64,000 bases of DNA from assembly GCF_048323675.1 (NCBI RefSeq), contig NZ_JBLWFK010000007.1, forward strand, positions 1 to 64,000, given 5' to 3'. The position numbers and the translations under genes were made by a program. The notes under the pieces are model-generated. The model saw only the letters and a list, made by a program, of their open reading frames with translations, did not search any database and was not told the origin of the DNA. The DNA comes from Mangrovimicrobium sp048323675 (GTDB lineage: Bacteria > Pseudomonadota > Gammaproteobacteria > Pseudomonadales > Halieaceae). Positions 52,850 through 62,255 of this stretch are shown in pieces; the stretch's first letter is position 1, and each line of letters starts with the position of its first letter.

Positions 52850-54556
52850 ATGGCCACCAAAGTCTACGAGCGCGTGCTCGAATTACTGGAAGCAGAGGGC
52901 ATCCGCCACCTCTTCGGGATTCCCGATCCCAGTTTCTTCCATATGTTCGTTACCGCCGAGCAGCGCGGCTGGCAGGTGATCGCGCCGCACCACGAGGAGG
53001 CCGGCGCTTTCATGGCCGAGGCCATGTGGAAGATGAGTGGCACTCCCGGCGTGGTGGTCGGCAACCAGGGGCCCGGCGTGGCCAACCTGGTGCCGGCGGC
53101 GATCAATGCCGCCAAGGAAAACGCGCCGGTCATTTTCATTGGCGGCCAGCGGGCGCAGATCGCCGCGCGCCGGGTGCGTCGCGGGCGCATCCAGTACACG
53201 CCGCAATACCGCTATTTCGAGGAGGCGGTGAAGTGGGTGGCGGTGATCGAGTATCCCGAGCAGACCGATGAGATTCTCCGCGAGGCCTTTCGCCAGGCGC
53301 TGTCCGGCAAACCGGGGCCGGTGTATATCGAGATTCCCATGAATACCATGCAGGCGGAGCTCGACTTCCCTTCGGTGCTGCCCCCCGCCGCCTACCGCAT
53401 GTTGCACATGCCCGCGCCTGCGGCGGCGGTTGCAGACGCGCTGGCGCTGATCCGTGCGGCGCGCAATCCCATCATGCTGGTGGGGCAGGGCGCCTTTACC
53501 GCGCGTGCCCACGACTCCCTGGCGGCGCTGGCCGACAACCTGCAGTGCCCGGTGATCCACACCTACCCGATCAGTTCCTTCCTCGCCGGCGCGGAGGAGC
53601 GCACCTTCCCCTGTGGTTTTTCCCCGGCGGGCGCCGCCGCGGTAGCCGGCTCGGACCTGGTGATCGCCATCGGCACCGAGATTGGCGAGCCGGTGCAGGA
53701 GGGGATTCGCGGCCACTGGGCGAAAGGCGATGCCGGGCGCAAGTGGATCCATATCGAGCGCGATCCCACCGGAATCGGCGTCAACCGGCACATCGATGTG
53801 CCGCTGGTCGGCGACCTGCGCGACGTGGTGCCGCAACTGGTGGCGGGCCTGGCCGATGCAGCGCGGGGATTGTCGGCGGAGGTCAGCGAACTGGTTGCGC
53901 TGCACCGGGCGCACCGCGAGGAATACCTGACCAAAGCCCCCGGCGGCCTGCAGCCGGTGCATCCCGGCCGCCTGATGGTCGAGGCCACCCGGGCATTGCC
54001 CGCCGACACGGTGTTCGTGCGCGACGGCGGCGCCACCAGCATCTACACCTGGACCTACGCCCAGCTACAACCGCAGGATTCTGTCTGGAACCAGAACTTC
54101 GGCCACCTCGGCACTGGCCTGCCCTACGCCATCGGCGCCCAGCTGGTGGTGGGCGATGCGCGCCGGGTGGTGCTGGTATCGGGTGATTCGGCCTTCCTGT
54201 TCCACACCTCCGAACTGGAGACCGCTGTGCGCAAGAACCTGCCGGTGATCTGCATCGTCGCCTGCGACTACGCCTGGGGCGTGGAAGTGCGCGGCTACCG
54301 CGGCATGCTCGGGGAGGGCAGCGCCGAGACCGAGGCCCACTGGGGCCGGCAGCTGCGCCTGGACAAGGTTGCCGAAGGCTACGGCGCCTACGGCGAATAC
54401 GTGGAGCGCGAGGAAGACATTGCGCCGGCGGTGCAACGGGCGCTGGCCAGCGGTCGCCCCGCGGTGATCCAGGTGCCCATCGACGGTGCCGCCAATGCGC
54501 GCGATGTTCCCGGGCACGAGGAATACTCTACCTGGTACAACGACTTCTGGTATTGA
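52850..54556 (+). CDS. ThDP-dependent enzyme, acetolactate synthase/decarboxylase-like
   Basis: 568 residues. Catalytic Glu49 in APHHEEAGAF, central domain, and a C-terminal ThDP domain with GDSAFLF (445-451) and ACDYAWG 24 residues later in place of the usual GDG..NN motif, the metal ligand Asn being Asp473. No FAD-specific acetolactate motif is clear, so it could be a 2-oxoacid decarboxylase, oxalyl-CoA-like enzyme or benzaldehyde lyase-like carboligase. Stands alone; a 19-bp palindrome precedes it. Confidence 0.8.
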   Translation: MATKVYERVLELLEAEGIRHLFGIPDPSFFHMFVTAEQRGWQVIAPHHEEAGAFMAEAMWKMSGTPGVVVGNQGPGVANLVPAAINAAKENAPVIFIGGQRAQIAARRVRRGRIQYTPQYRYFEEAVKWVAVIEYPEQTDEILREAFRQALSGKPGPVYIEIPMNTMQAELDFPSVLPPAAYRMLHMPAPAAAVADALALIRAARNPIMLVGQGAFTARAHDSLAALADNLQCPVIHTYPISSFLAGAEERTFPCGFSPAGAAAVAGSDLVIAIGTEIGEPVQEGIRGHWAKGDAGRKWIHIERDPTGIGVNRHIDVPLVGDLRDVVPQLVAGLADAARGLSAEVSELVALHRAHREEYLTKAPGGLQPVHPGRLMVEATRALPADTVFVRDGGATSIYTWTYAQLQPQDSVWNQNFGHLGTGLPYAIGAQLVVGDARRVVLVSGDSAFLFHTSELETAVRKNLPVICIVACDYAWGVEVRGYRGMLGEGSAETEAHWGRQLRLDKVAEGYGAYGEYVEREEDIAPAVQRALASGRPAVIQVPIDGAANARDVPGHEEYSTWYNDFWY

Positions 54557-54702
54557 GCCCGGGGCGCCGAAACAGGCCAGGGGTTCTTGCCCGGGCGCGG
54601 GGAACCCCGGGTGCGCGCACTGTTAGCACAGGGAAATAAGTGTAAAGTTCGGTAAACCCACGTTCCGCAACGGATTTCTGTCAGTACAATGCCAGTGCCG
54701 AT

Positions 54703-54714
54703 AGTGTTAACACT
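54703..54714. promoter_or_regulatory. 12-bp palindrome before the RND efflux operon
   Basis: AGTGTTAACACT, perfect, 55 bases before the proposed start at 54769. Possible repressor site for the efflux genes; no regulator nearby. Confidence 0.4.
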
Positions 54715-54768
54715 GGTAACCCCTTGTCTCTACCTGTTCCCCATTTCGCCACGGCCGCGTGGCCGCCG

Positions 54769-56190
54769 ATGTTGCGCCGGGCCGGTCTGGTCCTGCTCAC
54801 CGTGCAGCTGGCCGCCTGCGCCAGTTCCGCGATTTCGCCGCAGGCCCGCGATCCCGAATTGCCGGACGCCTGGAGCCAGAAGCCCATTGCGGAAACGGCA
54901 GCAGCCCCGGCCGGTGCCGTCGACCTGCCCACCGAGGGCTGGCTGGTGGCGCTGGACAGCCCGCAGCTGGAAACCCTGGTGCACGAAGCCCAGGCGGGCA
55001 ATTACCGGCTGGGCCGACAGTACGCGGTGGTCGAGGAACTGGGCCAGGCGATCACCAGCGCCGGCGCCGACCGCTGGCCGGGCGCCTCGCTGGGCGTCAG
55101 CGGTGGCCGCAACATGCTGGACGCGGAGCAGGGCGGCAGGACCTATACCGAATCCTGGCAGGGCAGCCTCGACCTGTCCTGGGAGCTGGATATCTGGGGC
55201 AAGCTCGGCGACCAGCAGCAGCGCGCGGAACTGGACTACGGCGCCGCGCTCGCCACCTTGCGCCAGCAGCAGATCCAGCTCACTGCCGACGTGGCCACCG
55301 GCTGGTTCGACAGCATTGCCAACACCCGCCTGCTGGCCCTGCTGCAGCAGCGCCTGGACAACGTCAGCAGCGACCTCGATAGCCTGGAGCAGGGCTATCG
55401 CCGCGGCCTGAACGAGGCCCGCGATGTCTACCTGAGCCGCAACACCGTCGCCGACAGTCGCGCCTCGCTGGCCAGCCAGCGCCAGTCCCTGCAGGAATCG
55501 ATCGCCGCCCTGCAGCGCCTGCTGGCCCGCTACCCGAGCGGTGAGGGGCTGGATCTCGATGCCCGGTTGCCCGAGCTCGACCCGGTGGCCCCGGCGGGTG
55601 CGCCGGCCCTGCTGTTGCAGCGTCGCCCGGATATCCAGCAGGCCTGGCTGTCGCTGTTGTCCGCCGACGCCGGCCTTGCCGTGGCCCACAAGAACCGCTT
55701 TCCCAGCCTGTCGCTGACCGGCAGGGCGGGCACCACCTCCGCGGCGCTGGACGGCCTGGTCGACCAGGGTTTGAGCAGTTGGAGCCTCGGCGCCAGCCTG
55801 GTGCAGCCGCTGTTCGAGGCCGGGCGCCTCAAGTCGCTCGAAGGCCAGGCCCGGGCACGGGTGGTGCAGGCGGAAAAAACCTACCTGGACACGGTTTTCG
55901 ACGCCTTCGCCGAGGTAGAGAGCCTGCTGAGCGCCGAGCAGACCCTGCGCGAACAGCTGCAGGCCCAGCGCGAATCCCGCGATAACGCCAATATCGCCTA
56001 CGACCTGTCCCTGCAGCAGTACAACCGCGGGCTGGTGGACTACACCACGGTGCTGGAAGCCCAGCGCCGGGCCTTCGATGCCCAGACTGCCGCCATCCAG
56101 CTGCACAACCGGGTGATTGGCAACCGTATCAGCCTGTACCGGGCGCTGGGGGGCGATTTCGAGCGGCGCCAACCGGTCGCCAGCCGATGA
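54769..56190 (+). CDS. RND efflux outer-membrane factor (OprM/NodT-type)
   Basis: 473 residues from ATG 54769; a TTG at 54724 would add 15 and hide the signal. Lipoprotein signal with lipobox LAAC (Cys16, LVLLTVQLAACASS). Two OEP repeats with NARDVYLSRNTVAD-type helices, LQRRPDIQQAWLSLLSADAGL and YNRGLVDYTTVLEAQR. Trimeric exit duct. First gene of a three-gene efflux operon. Confidence 0.9.
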   Translation: MLRRAGLVLLTVQLAACASSAISPQARDPELPDAWSQKPIAETAAAPAGAVDLPTEGWLVALDSPQLETLVHEAQAGNYRLGRQYAVVEELGQAITSAGADRWPGASLGVSGGRNMLDAEQGGRTYTESWQGSLDLSWELDIWGKLGDQQQRAELDYGAALATLRQQQIQLTADVATGWFDSIANTRLLALLQQRLDNVSSDLDSLEQGYRRGLNEARDVYLSRNTVADSRASLASQRQSLQESIAALQRLLARYPSGEGLDLDARLPELDPVAPAGAPALLLQRRPDIQQAWLSLLSADAGLAVAHKNRFPSLSLTGRAGTTSAALDGLVDQGLSSWSLGASLVQPLFEAGRLKSLEGQARARVVQAEKTYLDTVFDAFAEVESLLSAEQTLREQLQAQRESRDNANIAYDLSLQQYNRGLVDYTTVLEAQRRAFDAQTAAIQLHNRVIGNRISLYRALGGDFERRQPVASR

Positions 56191-56203
56191 GAGTGACTTC
56201 GAG

Positions 56204-57532
56204 ATGACTACACCCCGAATTTCCCTGCGCAAGTTCCTGCCGCTGCTGGTGCTGGGCGGCCTGCTGGGGCTGGCGGCGCTGGCCCTGCTGAACCCGCCCG
56301 CCGCCGACCGTTCGCGGCCCAGCCAGGGTGCGCGCCTGTCGGTGGAGACCCAGCGCCTGGAACCGCTCAGCTACCAGGTGATGATTCCCAGCTACGGCCG
56401 GGTGCGCCCGCGTACCGAGAGCACGCTGGTCTCCCAGGTGGGCGGCGAGGTGATCTGGGTCAGCCCCCAGTTCCGCGACGGCGGCATTTTCCGCGCGGGT
56501 GAAACCCTGCTGCGTATCGACGACCGCGACTACCAGGCGGATGTGCAGATCGCCCGGGCCCAGCTGTTCGAAGCGCAACAGGCCCTGGCCGAGGAAGCGG
56601 CGCAGTCCCAGCAGGCGCTGGCGGACTGGCAGCGCCTCGGCGATGGCAGCGACGCCGATGCCCTGGTGCTGCGCAAGCCACAGTTGCTCGCCGCCCAGGC
56701 CCGGGTGGCTTCCGCCGAGGCACAGCTGGCCAAGGCGCAGCTGCAGCTCGACCGCACCAGCATCATCGCGCCCTTTGCCGGCCGTATCCTCTCCACCGAG
56801 GTGGACCTCGGCGAGGTGATCAACGCCAACAGCCAGCTCGGCGAGATGTACGCTACCGATTACGTGGAGATCCGCCTGCCGGTGGCCAACGCGGACCTGC
56901 CGTTCATCGACCTGCCCGAGCCGGACAGCGCCGGAGACACTGCGGTACCGCCCCCGCGGGTGCCGGTGGCCATCCATTCCTCGCTGTCCCGGGACTCCCG
57001 CTGGGAGGGCTTCCTGGTGCGCACCGAGGGCGCCATCGACGACACCTCCCGCCAGTTGCACGTGATCGCCCAGGTGGACGATCCCTTCGAGCTGCTGGCC
57101 TCTGCGGCCGCTGCGCCGGCCAGCCGCAAGCCGCTGAAAATCGGTGAGTACGTCACCGCCGAGATCGCCGGCACCACGCTGGAAGAGGCGCTGGTGATCC
57201 CCAACAGCACTATCTACCAGGGCAGTTACGTCTACGTGGTGGAGGAGGGGCTGTTGCAGCGGCGCAGCGTGGAGGTGGCCTGGCGCAACGATATCGATGC
57301 GGTGGTCGCCGCCGGCCTGCAGGCGGGCGACGAACTGGTGCTCACCGCGCTGGGACAGGTGACCTCCGGCACCCGGGTGCAGGTGGCCGGCGCCGCGCCG
57401 CTGGAGCGCGCCGCCCAGCTCGATCCGGATGGCGCTGGCCGCCCCGACTCAACCGGCGAGAAGGCCGGTCCGCCCGCCGGGGATGGCCCGCCGCCGGGCG
57501 CCCAGGGTAAATGGGGAGGGCCGCGCTCATGA
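56204..57532 (+). CDS. RND periplasmic adaptor (membrane fusion protein)
   Basis: 442 residues from ATG 56204. N-terminal membrane anchor (FLPLLVLGGLLGLAALALL), split lipoyl domain around TLVSQVGGEVIWVS and TSIIAPFAGRILS, a coiled-coil hairpin (RAQLFEAQQALAEEAAQSQQ) and beta-barrel domains; Pro/Gly-rich tail. 13 bases after the outer-membrane factor; last four bases overlap the pump start. Confidence 0.9.
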   Translation: MTTPRISLRKFLPLLVLGGLLGLAALALLNPPAADRSRPSQGARLSVETQRLEPLSYQVMIPSYGRVRPRTESTLVSQVGGEVIWVSPQFRDGGIFRAGETLLRIDDRDYQADVQIARAQLFEAQQALAEEAAQSQQALADWQRLGDGSDADALVLRKPQLLAAQARVASAEAQLAKAQLQLDRTSIIAPFAGRILSTEVDLGEVINANSQLGEMYATDYVEIRLPVANADLPFIDLPEPDSAGDTAVPPPRVPVAIHSSLSRDSRWEGFLVRTEGAIDDTSRQLHVIAQVDDPFELLASAAAAPASRKPLKIGEYVTAEIAGTTLEEALVIPNSTIYQGSYVYVVEEGLLQRRSVEVAWRNDIDAVVAAGLQAGDELVLTALGQVTSGTRVQVAGAAPLERAAQLDPDGAGRPDSTGEKAGPPAGDGPPPGAQGKWGGPRS

Positions 57533-60500
57533 TCGCCTGGTTCGCGCGCAATTCGGTGGCCGCCAACCTGCTGATGGTGAGCATCATCGTCGGCGGCCTG
57601 CTGGCGCTGAAAACCGAACTCACCCTCGAGGTATTCCCGGATGCCTCGCCGGACACCATCAGCATTGCGGTGCCGCTGCGCGGCGCCACCCCCGAGGACG
57701 TGGAACTCGGCGTCGCCACCCGCATCGAGGAAGCGGTGCAGGACATCGAGGGCATCGACCGCATGACCAGCACCTCGGTGGAGGGCTCCACCTCGGTGCA
57801 GCTGGAGCTGGACAGCGACTACGACCCGCGCAACGTCCTCGATGACGTCAAGGCGCGGGTCGACGCCATCAACACCTTTCCCGCCGACACCGAGAAGCCG
57901 GTGATCAGCCTCGCCGTGCGCAAGCGCGCGGTGATTGACGTGGTGGTGGCCGGCGACCTCGCGGAAGACGAGTTGCTGGGTTTTGCCGAGCAGGTGCGCG
58001 ACGACCTGCTGCGGCTGGAGGGCGTCACCCAGGTGGAGCTGTCCTCGGTGCGCAACTACGAGATCGCCATCGAGGCCTCCCAGGACCGACTGCGCGAGTA
58101 CGGCCTGACCCTGGACCAGCTCTCCCAGGCCATCAACAACAGCTCCGTGGACCTCTCCGCCGGCAACATGCGCGCCGCTGGCGGCGATATCCTGCTGCGC
58201 TCCAAGGGCCAGGCCTACCGCCGCTCGGAGTTCGAGCGGATTCCGGTGAAGACCAATACCGACGGCACCATCGTTACCCTGGGCGATGTCGCCAGTGTCA
58301 CCGACGGCTTCGAGGAAGAGGCCATGACCACCACCTTCAACGGCATGCCGGCGGCCTTCGTCAAGGTCTACCGGGTGGGCGACCAGAGTGCGCTGGATGT
58401 CGCCGGCCAGGTGAAGACCTACATCGAGCAGCGCCAGGACAGCCTGCCGGTGGGTATCGCGCTGGACTACTGGGACGACGACTCCTCGATTCTCCGCAGC
58501 CGCCTCGGCACCATGCTCAACAGTGCATTGGAGGGGGCCGTGCTGGTGATCCTGCTGCTGGCGCTGTTCCTGCGCCCGGCGATCGGTTTCTGGGTGTTCG
58601 TGGGCATCCCGGTGGCCTTCCTCGGCGGCGTTATCGCCATGGGCCTGACCGGCACAACCCTCAACGTGATGAGCGCCTACGGCTTTATTATCGCCCTGGG
58701 CCTGGTGGTGGACGACGCCATCGTCACCGGCGAGAATGTCTACACCCACATGCGCAGCAGTGAATCCAGCCTGCACGCGGCGATCCGCGGCACCGAGGAA
58801 GTGGCCCTGCCAGTGACCTTCGGGGTGCTGACGACCATCGCCGCCTTCCTGCCCATCGCCTTTATCGAGGGCCACATGGGCGCCATGTTCAGCGCCGTGC
58901 CGGCGGTGGTGATCCCGGTGCTGCTGTTCTCCCTGGTGGAATCCAAGTTTGTGCTGCCGGCCCACCTGGCGCACATCCGGCTCAACGGCGATCGCCAGTC
59001 GGACAGCGGCTGGGCGCGCTGGCAGAACCGTTTCGCCAGCGGCTTTGAAAACGCCATCCTCAGGCATTACCAGCCCCTGCTGCGGGTGGCGACGGCGCAC
59101 CGCTACACCACCCTGGCGGCCTTTGTCGGGCTGCTGCTCCTGATCCTGGCGCTGATTACCAGCGGCTGGACGCGCTTCGTGTTCTTTCCCAATATCGAGG
59201 GCGAAACCGGCACCGCCACCCTGACCATGCCGGTGGGCACGCCCTTCGACGTCACCAACAGCTATATCAGCCGCATCGACGCGGCGGCCCGGGAACTGCA
59301 GGAGCGCTATCGCGATCCGGAAACCGGGGAGAGCGCCATTCGCAATATCCTCTCCGCCGCCGGTTCCGGCAGCGGCCGCGGCGCCAGCGCCAACCAGGGC
59401 CGGGTCACATTTGAGACGGTGCCGGTCCAGGATCGCCCCGAAAACCTTTCCGTGGCGGGGCTGGTGGACGAATGGCGCGAATTGGTGGGCGCCATGCCCG
59501 GCGCGGAATCGCTGACCTTCCGCTTCAGCATGTTCCGCCCCGGCGACCCGATCGATGTGCAGCTCAGCGGCAAGTCCATGGAAACCCTGTCGAGGGTGGC
59601 CGACGAGGTGAAGGCGCAGCTGGCCACCTACGACGGTGTGTTCGACATCGCCGACAGCCTTTCCGACGGCAAGGAAGAGCTCTACATCGAACTCACCGAG
59701 CAGGGCAAGGTGCTCGGGCTGACCCGCAGCGACGTGGTCGGGCAGGTCGGCAACGCCTACAAGGGCGCCCAGGCCCAGCGCATCCAGCGCGGCCGGGACG
59801 ATGTCCGGGTGCTGGTGCGGCTGCCGCTGGGCGAGCGCAGTACCCTGGATACCCTCAACAACATGCTGATCGAAACGCCCGCTGGCGGCAGTGTGCCGCT
59901 CGGCCACGTGGCGCGGCTGATTCCCGGCAAGGGGCCCTCGCGCATCACCCGGGTGGACGGTTTCCGGGTGCTCAACATTACCGCCGACGTGGAAAAGGGC
60001 GCGGTGAACATGACCGCGCTGCAGTCGGACCTGACCACCTACCTCGACCAGCTGGTGCAGCAGTTCCCCGGTGTCGCCTACTCGCTGGAGGGCGAGGCCC
60101 GCCAGCAGCGTGAATCCTTCGACAGCATGGAGGCGGGCCTGCTGGCGGTGCTGTTCGGCATCTACTGCCTGCTGGCCCTGCCGCTGCGCTCCTACTTCCA
60201 GCCGCTGGTGGTGATGTCGGTGATGCCCTTCGGCCTGATCGGCGCGGTGCTCGGTCACTGGCTGCTGGGACAGCCGCTGTCCCTGCAGAGCCTGCTGGGA
60301 TTGATGGCCCTGGTCGGCGTACTGGTCAACGACAGCCTGGTGCTGGTGGACTACTGCAACCAGCGCCGACGCGCCGGGGAGCAACTCCAGGTCGCGGTGA
60401 TCAATGCCGGTGTCGCGCGTTTCCGGCCGGTGTTCCTGACCTCCATGACCACCTTCCTCGGCCTGCTGCCGCTGCTGCTGGAGCGCTCGATGGATGCCCA

Positions 60501-60669
60501 GTTCCTGGTCCCTATGGCCATATCCCTCGGCTTCGGCATTCTTTTCGCGACGGTTATTACGCTGTTCCTGATACCCACCAACCTGCTGATCGCCGAGGAC
60601 ATTCGCCGCTTGATCAAAGGGCAGCGGGCGGTGGAAACGGTGCCGGCGGAGGCTTCTGTTCCGCACTGA
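57529..60669 (+). CDS. RND multidrug/solute efflux pump (HAE1-type)
   Basis: 1046 residues from ATG 57529, which overlaps the adaptor stop (ATGA). Twelve membrane helices in two halves; hallmark GLVVDDAIVTGENVYTHM with the proton-relay Asp pair near residue 395, FLPIAFIEGHMGAMF, and periplasmic domains with VEGSTSVQLELDSDYDP. Proton-driven pump for hydrophobic compounds; substrate unknown. Completes the tripartite system. Confidence 0.93.
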   Translation: MIAWFARNSVAANLLMVSIIVGGLLALKTELTLEVFPDASPDTISIAVPLRGATPEDVELGVATRIEEAVQDIEGIDRMTSTSVEGSTSVQLELDSDYDPRNVLDDVKARVDAINTFPADTEKPVISLAVRKRAVIDVVVAGDLAEDELLGFAEQVRDDLLRLEGVTQVELSSVRNYEIAIEASQDRLREYGLTLDQLSQAINNSSVDLSAGNMRAAGGDILLRSKGQAYRRSEFERIPVKTNTDGTIVTLGDVASVTDGFEEEAMTTTFNGMPAAFVKVYRVGDQSALDVAGQVKTYIEQRQDSLPVGIALDYWDDDSSILRSRLGTMLNSALEGAVLVILLLALFLRPAIGFWVFVGIPVAFLGGVIAMGLTGTTLNVMSAYGFIIALGLVVDDAIVTGENVYTHMRSSESSLHAAIRGTEEVALPVTFGVLTTIAAFLPIAFIEGHMGAMFSAVPAVVIPVLLFSLVESKFVLPAHLAHIRLNGDRQSDSGWARWQNRFASGFENAILRHYQPLLRVATAHRYTTLAAFVGLLLLILALITSGWTRFVFFPNIEGETGTATLTMPVGTPFDVTNSYISRIDAAARELQERYRDPETGESAIRNILSAAGSGSGRGASANQGRVTFETVPVQDRPENLSVAGLVDEWRELVGAMPGAESLTFRFSMFRPGDPIDVQLSGKSMETLSRVADEVKAQLATYDGVFDIADSLSDGKEELYIELTEQGKVLGLTRSDVVGQVGNAYKGAQAQRIQRGRDDVRVLVRLPLGERSTLDTLNNMLIETPAGGSVPLGHVARLIPGKGPSRITRVDGFRVLNITADVEKGAVNMTALQSDLTTYLDQLVQQFPGVAYSLEGEARQQRESFDSMEAGLLAVLFGIYCLLALPLRSYFQPLVVMSVMPFGLIGAVLGHWLLGQPLSLQSLLGLMALVGVLVNDSLVLVDYCNQRRRAGEQLQVAVINAGVARFRPVFLTSMTTFLGLLPLLLERSMDAQFLVPMAISLGFGILFATVITLFLIPTNLLIAEDIRRLIKGQRAVETVPAEASVPH

Positions 60670-60732
60670 GGTCAAACCGAACGCAGTGTGGTTTTAGCGG
60701 GCTTGAACCCTGCTCCACAGGTAGAGCGTGAG

Positions 60733-60833
60733 ACGGAACCTGCCTGCTGGAACCGTGTGGCGACATGGATGTCGCCACCCGAGCCTGCACATGGATGTGC
60801 GCTTTTTGGCGTGTTCCAGCAGGCAGGTTCCGT
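60733..60833. repeat. Nested extragenic palindromic element
   Basis: Outer arms 60733-60753 and 60813-60833 are perfect 21-bp reverse complements. Inside lie two further perfect palindromes: 60757-60766/60769-60778 (10 bp, GG loop) and 60787-60792/60795-60800 (6 bp, GG loop). Would fold into a three-stem cruciform. It lies between the RND stop and the iron operon; the rest of the 317-base gap 60670-60986 holds a Fur-like box and no gene. Confidence 0.8.
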
Positions 60834-60915
60834 TTCGCGCTCGGCGACAAAGCCTGTTCACTAGCGGCCCAATCAGTCCCCTCATACAACTTTATTAACG
60901 TGATCACGTGCAAAT

Positions 60916-60934
60916 GATAATGATTACGATTACT
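60916..60934. promoter_or_regulatory. Fur box before the PepSY operon
   Basis: Matches the 19-base Fur consensus at 14 positions, with GATAATGAT intact, 53 bases before the first start at 60987. Supports iron-repressed control. Confidence 0.65.
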
Positions 60935-60986
60935 ATAAATATCAATGCAATCTGGAATCCCGTGCGCTGAACGCAATCGTTCGCGT

Positions 60987-61676
60987 ATGAAAATTCCCTC
61001 CCCGCTGGAACAGGAAGTTCGCGGGGTGCTATCGGGTTACGACAAGACTATGACTTCCTTCCGCGTGCCTGGCCTGTGGCTGGGCTCAGTCCGCCAGTGG
61101 CACTGGATCAGCTCCGCTCTCTGCCTGGTGGGCATGCTGCTGTTCGCAGTGACCGGCATCACCCTCAATCACGCGGGTGAGATCGAGGCGCGGCCGGTAA
61201 CCCGTGCGTTCGAGCAGGCGCTGCCCGTTGAACTGGCGGCGCAACTGCGGGACTTCGCCGGCACTCCGGACGCCGCCGCTGCGCGCCTGCCGCCGGCACT
61301 GCGGCACTGGCTGGCGGAACGGGCGATACCCGTGGGCGGCCGCAAAGGGGAGTGGAGCGAGGACGAACTTTATGTCGCCATGCCCCGTCCCGGTGGCGAC
61401 GCCTGGCTGGCCATTGACCTGGCGACGGGCGAATTGCTTTACGAGGATACCGACCGCGGTCTCGTGTCCTGGCTCAACGACCTGCACAAGGGGCGCAATA
61501 CCGGCGTCGCCTGGCGCTGGTTTATCGATGTCTTTTCCGTCGCCTGCCTGGTGTTCTGTGCGACTGGCCTGTGGCTGCTGGCGCGGCACAGCACATCGCG
61601 GCCCGCGACCTGGCCGGTGGTCGGGCTGGGGCTGGTGTTGCCGTTGCTGTTGATCATTCTGTTTGTTCACCGTTGA
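60987..61676 (+). CDS. PepSY-associated membrane protein of an iron operon
   Basis: 229 residues from ATG 60987 (ATG 61050 would drop 21). One membrane helix near residue 48-70 (ISSALCLVGMLLFAVTGITLNH), a periplasmic domain with PepSY-type LYVAMPRPGGDAWLAIDLATGELLYED, and two C-terminal helices (VFSVACLVFCATGLWLL, LGLVLPLLLIILF). Family members are linked to reductive iron uptake. First gene of a four-gene set behind a Fur box; next start is 11 bases after its stop. Confidence 0.8.
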   Translation: MKIPSPLEQEVRGVLSGYDKTMTSFRVPGLWLGSVRQWHWISSALCLVGMLLFAVTGITLNHAGEIEARPVTRAFEQALPVELAAQLRDFAGTPDAAAARLPPALRHWLAERAIPVGGRKGEWSEDELYVAMPRPGGDAWLAIDLATGELLYEDTDRGLVSWLNDLHKGRNTGVAWRWFIDVFSVACLVFCATGLWLLARHSTSRPATWPVVGLGLVLPLLLIILFVHR

Positions 61677-61687
61677 TTGAGGTTTAC

Positions 61688-62200
61688 ATGAACTTTCCGC
61701 TGAAACGGGCAATGGCGCTGCTGCTTGCGGGCGCCGCGAGTGGGGCGCAGGCCCAGTCCCTGGAGGTCGATCTCGGAATTCCGCGCCTGCAGGTGGCCGA
61801 GTACCACCGCCCCTATGTCGCCCTGTGGCTGGCGCGGCCGGACAACTCCGTGGCCGCGCACCTCGCGGTGCTCTACGACGTGGACATGGAAAACGACGAG
61901 GGCGAAAAGTGGTTAAAGGACCTGCGCCAGTGGTGGCGCCGCGGCGGTCGCACACTCGATATGCCGGTGGATGGTGTCAGCGCGGCGACCCGCGGGCCTG
62001 GCAGCCACCAACTGGCGTTTGCCGACACACTGGCGGACCTGCCGCCGGGAGATTACCGCCTGCTGGTGGAAGCTGCCCGTGAAGTCGGCGGGCGGGAAAT
62101 GCTGGAAATTCCCTTCAGCTGGCCGGTGGCCGAACCGGTGACTGCGACAGCCGCCGGTGCCAGCGAACTGGGCACCGTCACTATCAGCCTGAAACCCTGA
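61688..62200 (+). CDS. DUF2271-family periplasmic protein
   Basis: 170 residues from ATG 61688 (GAGG eight bases upstream). Signal peptide (..ALLLAGAASGAQAQ), then VEYHRPYVALWLARP-type beta strands with VDMENDEGEKWLKDLRQWWRRGGRT, characteristic of DUF2271. Function unknown; in iron-repressed operons with PepSY and flavoreductase genes. Confidence 0.85.
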   Translation: MNFPLKRAMALLLAGAASGAQAQSLEVDLGIPRLQVAEYHRPYVALWLARPDNSVAAHLAVLYDVDMENDEGEKWLKDLRQWWRRGGRTLDMPVDGVSAATRGPGSHQLAFADTLADLPPGDYRLLVEAAREVGGREMLEIPFSWPVAEPVTATAAGASELGTVTISLKP

Positions 62201-62255
62201 GTGCCGCGCACGGCAATCCGCCGGGCAATACCTGCAACCGACCAGAGGACTGACC

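Noticed and set aside
57232..60675. Long minus-strand open frame of over 1100 codons
   Set aside because: Opposite an unambiguous RND pump; His/Gln/Gly-rich product is the usual antisense shadow of GC-rich coding DNA.
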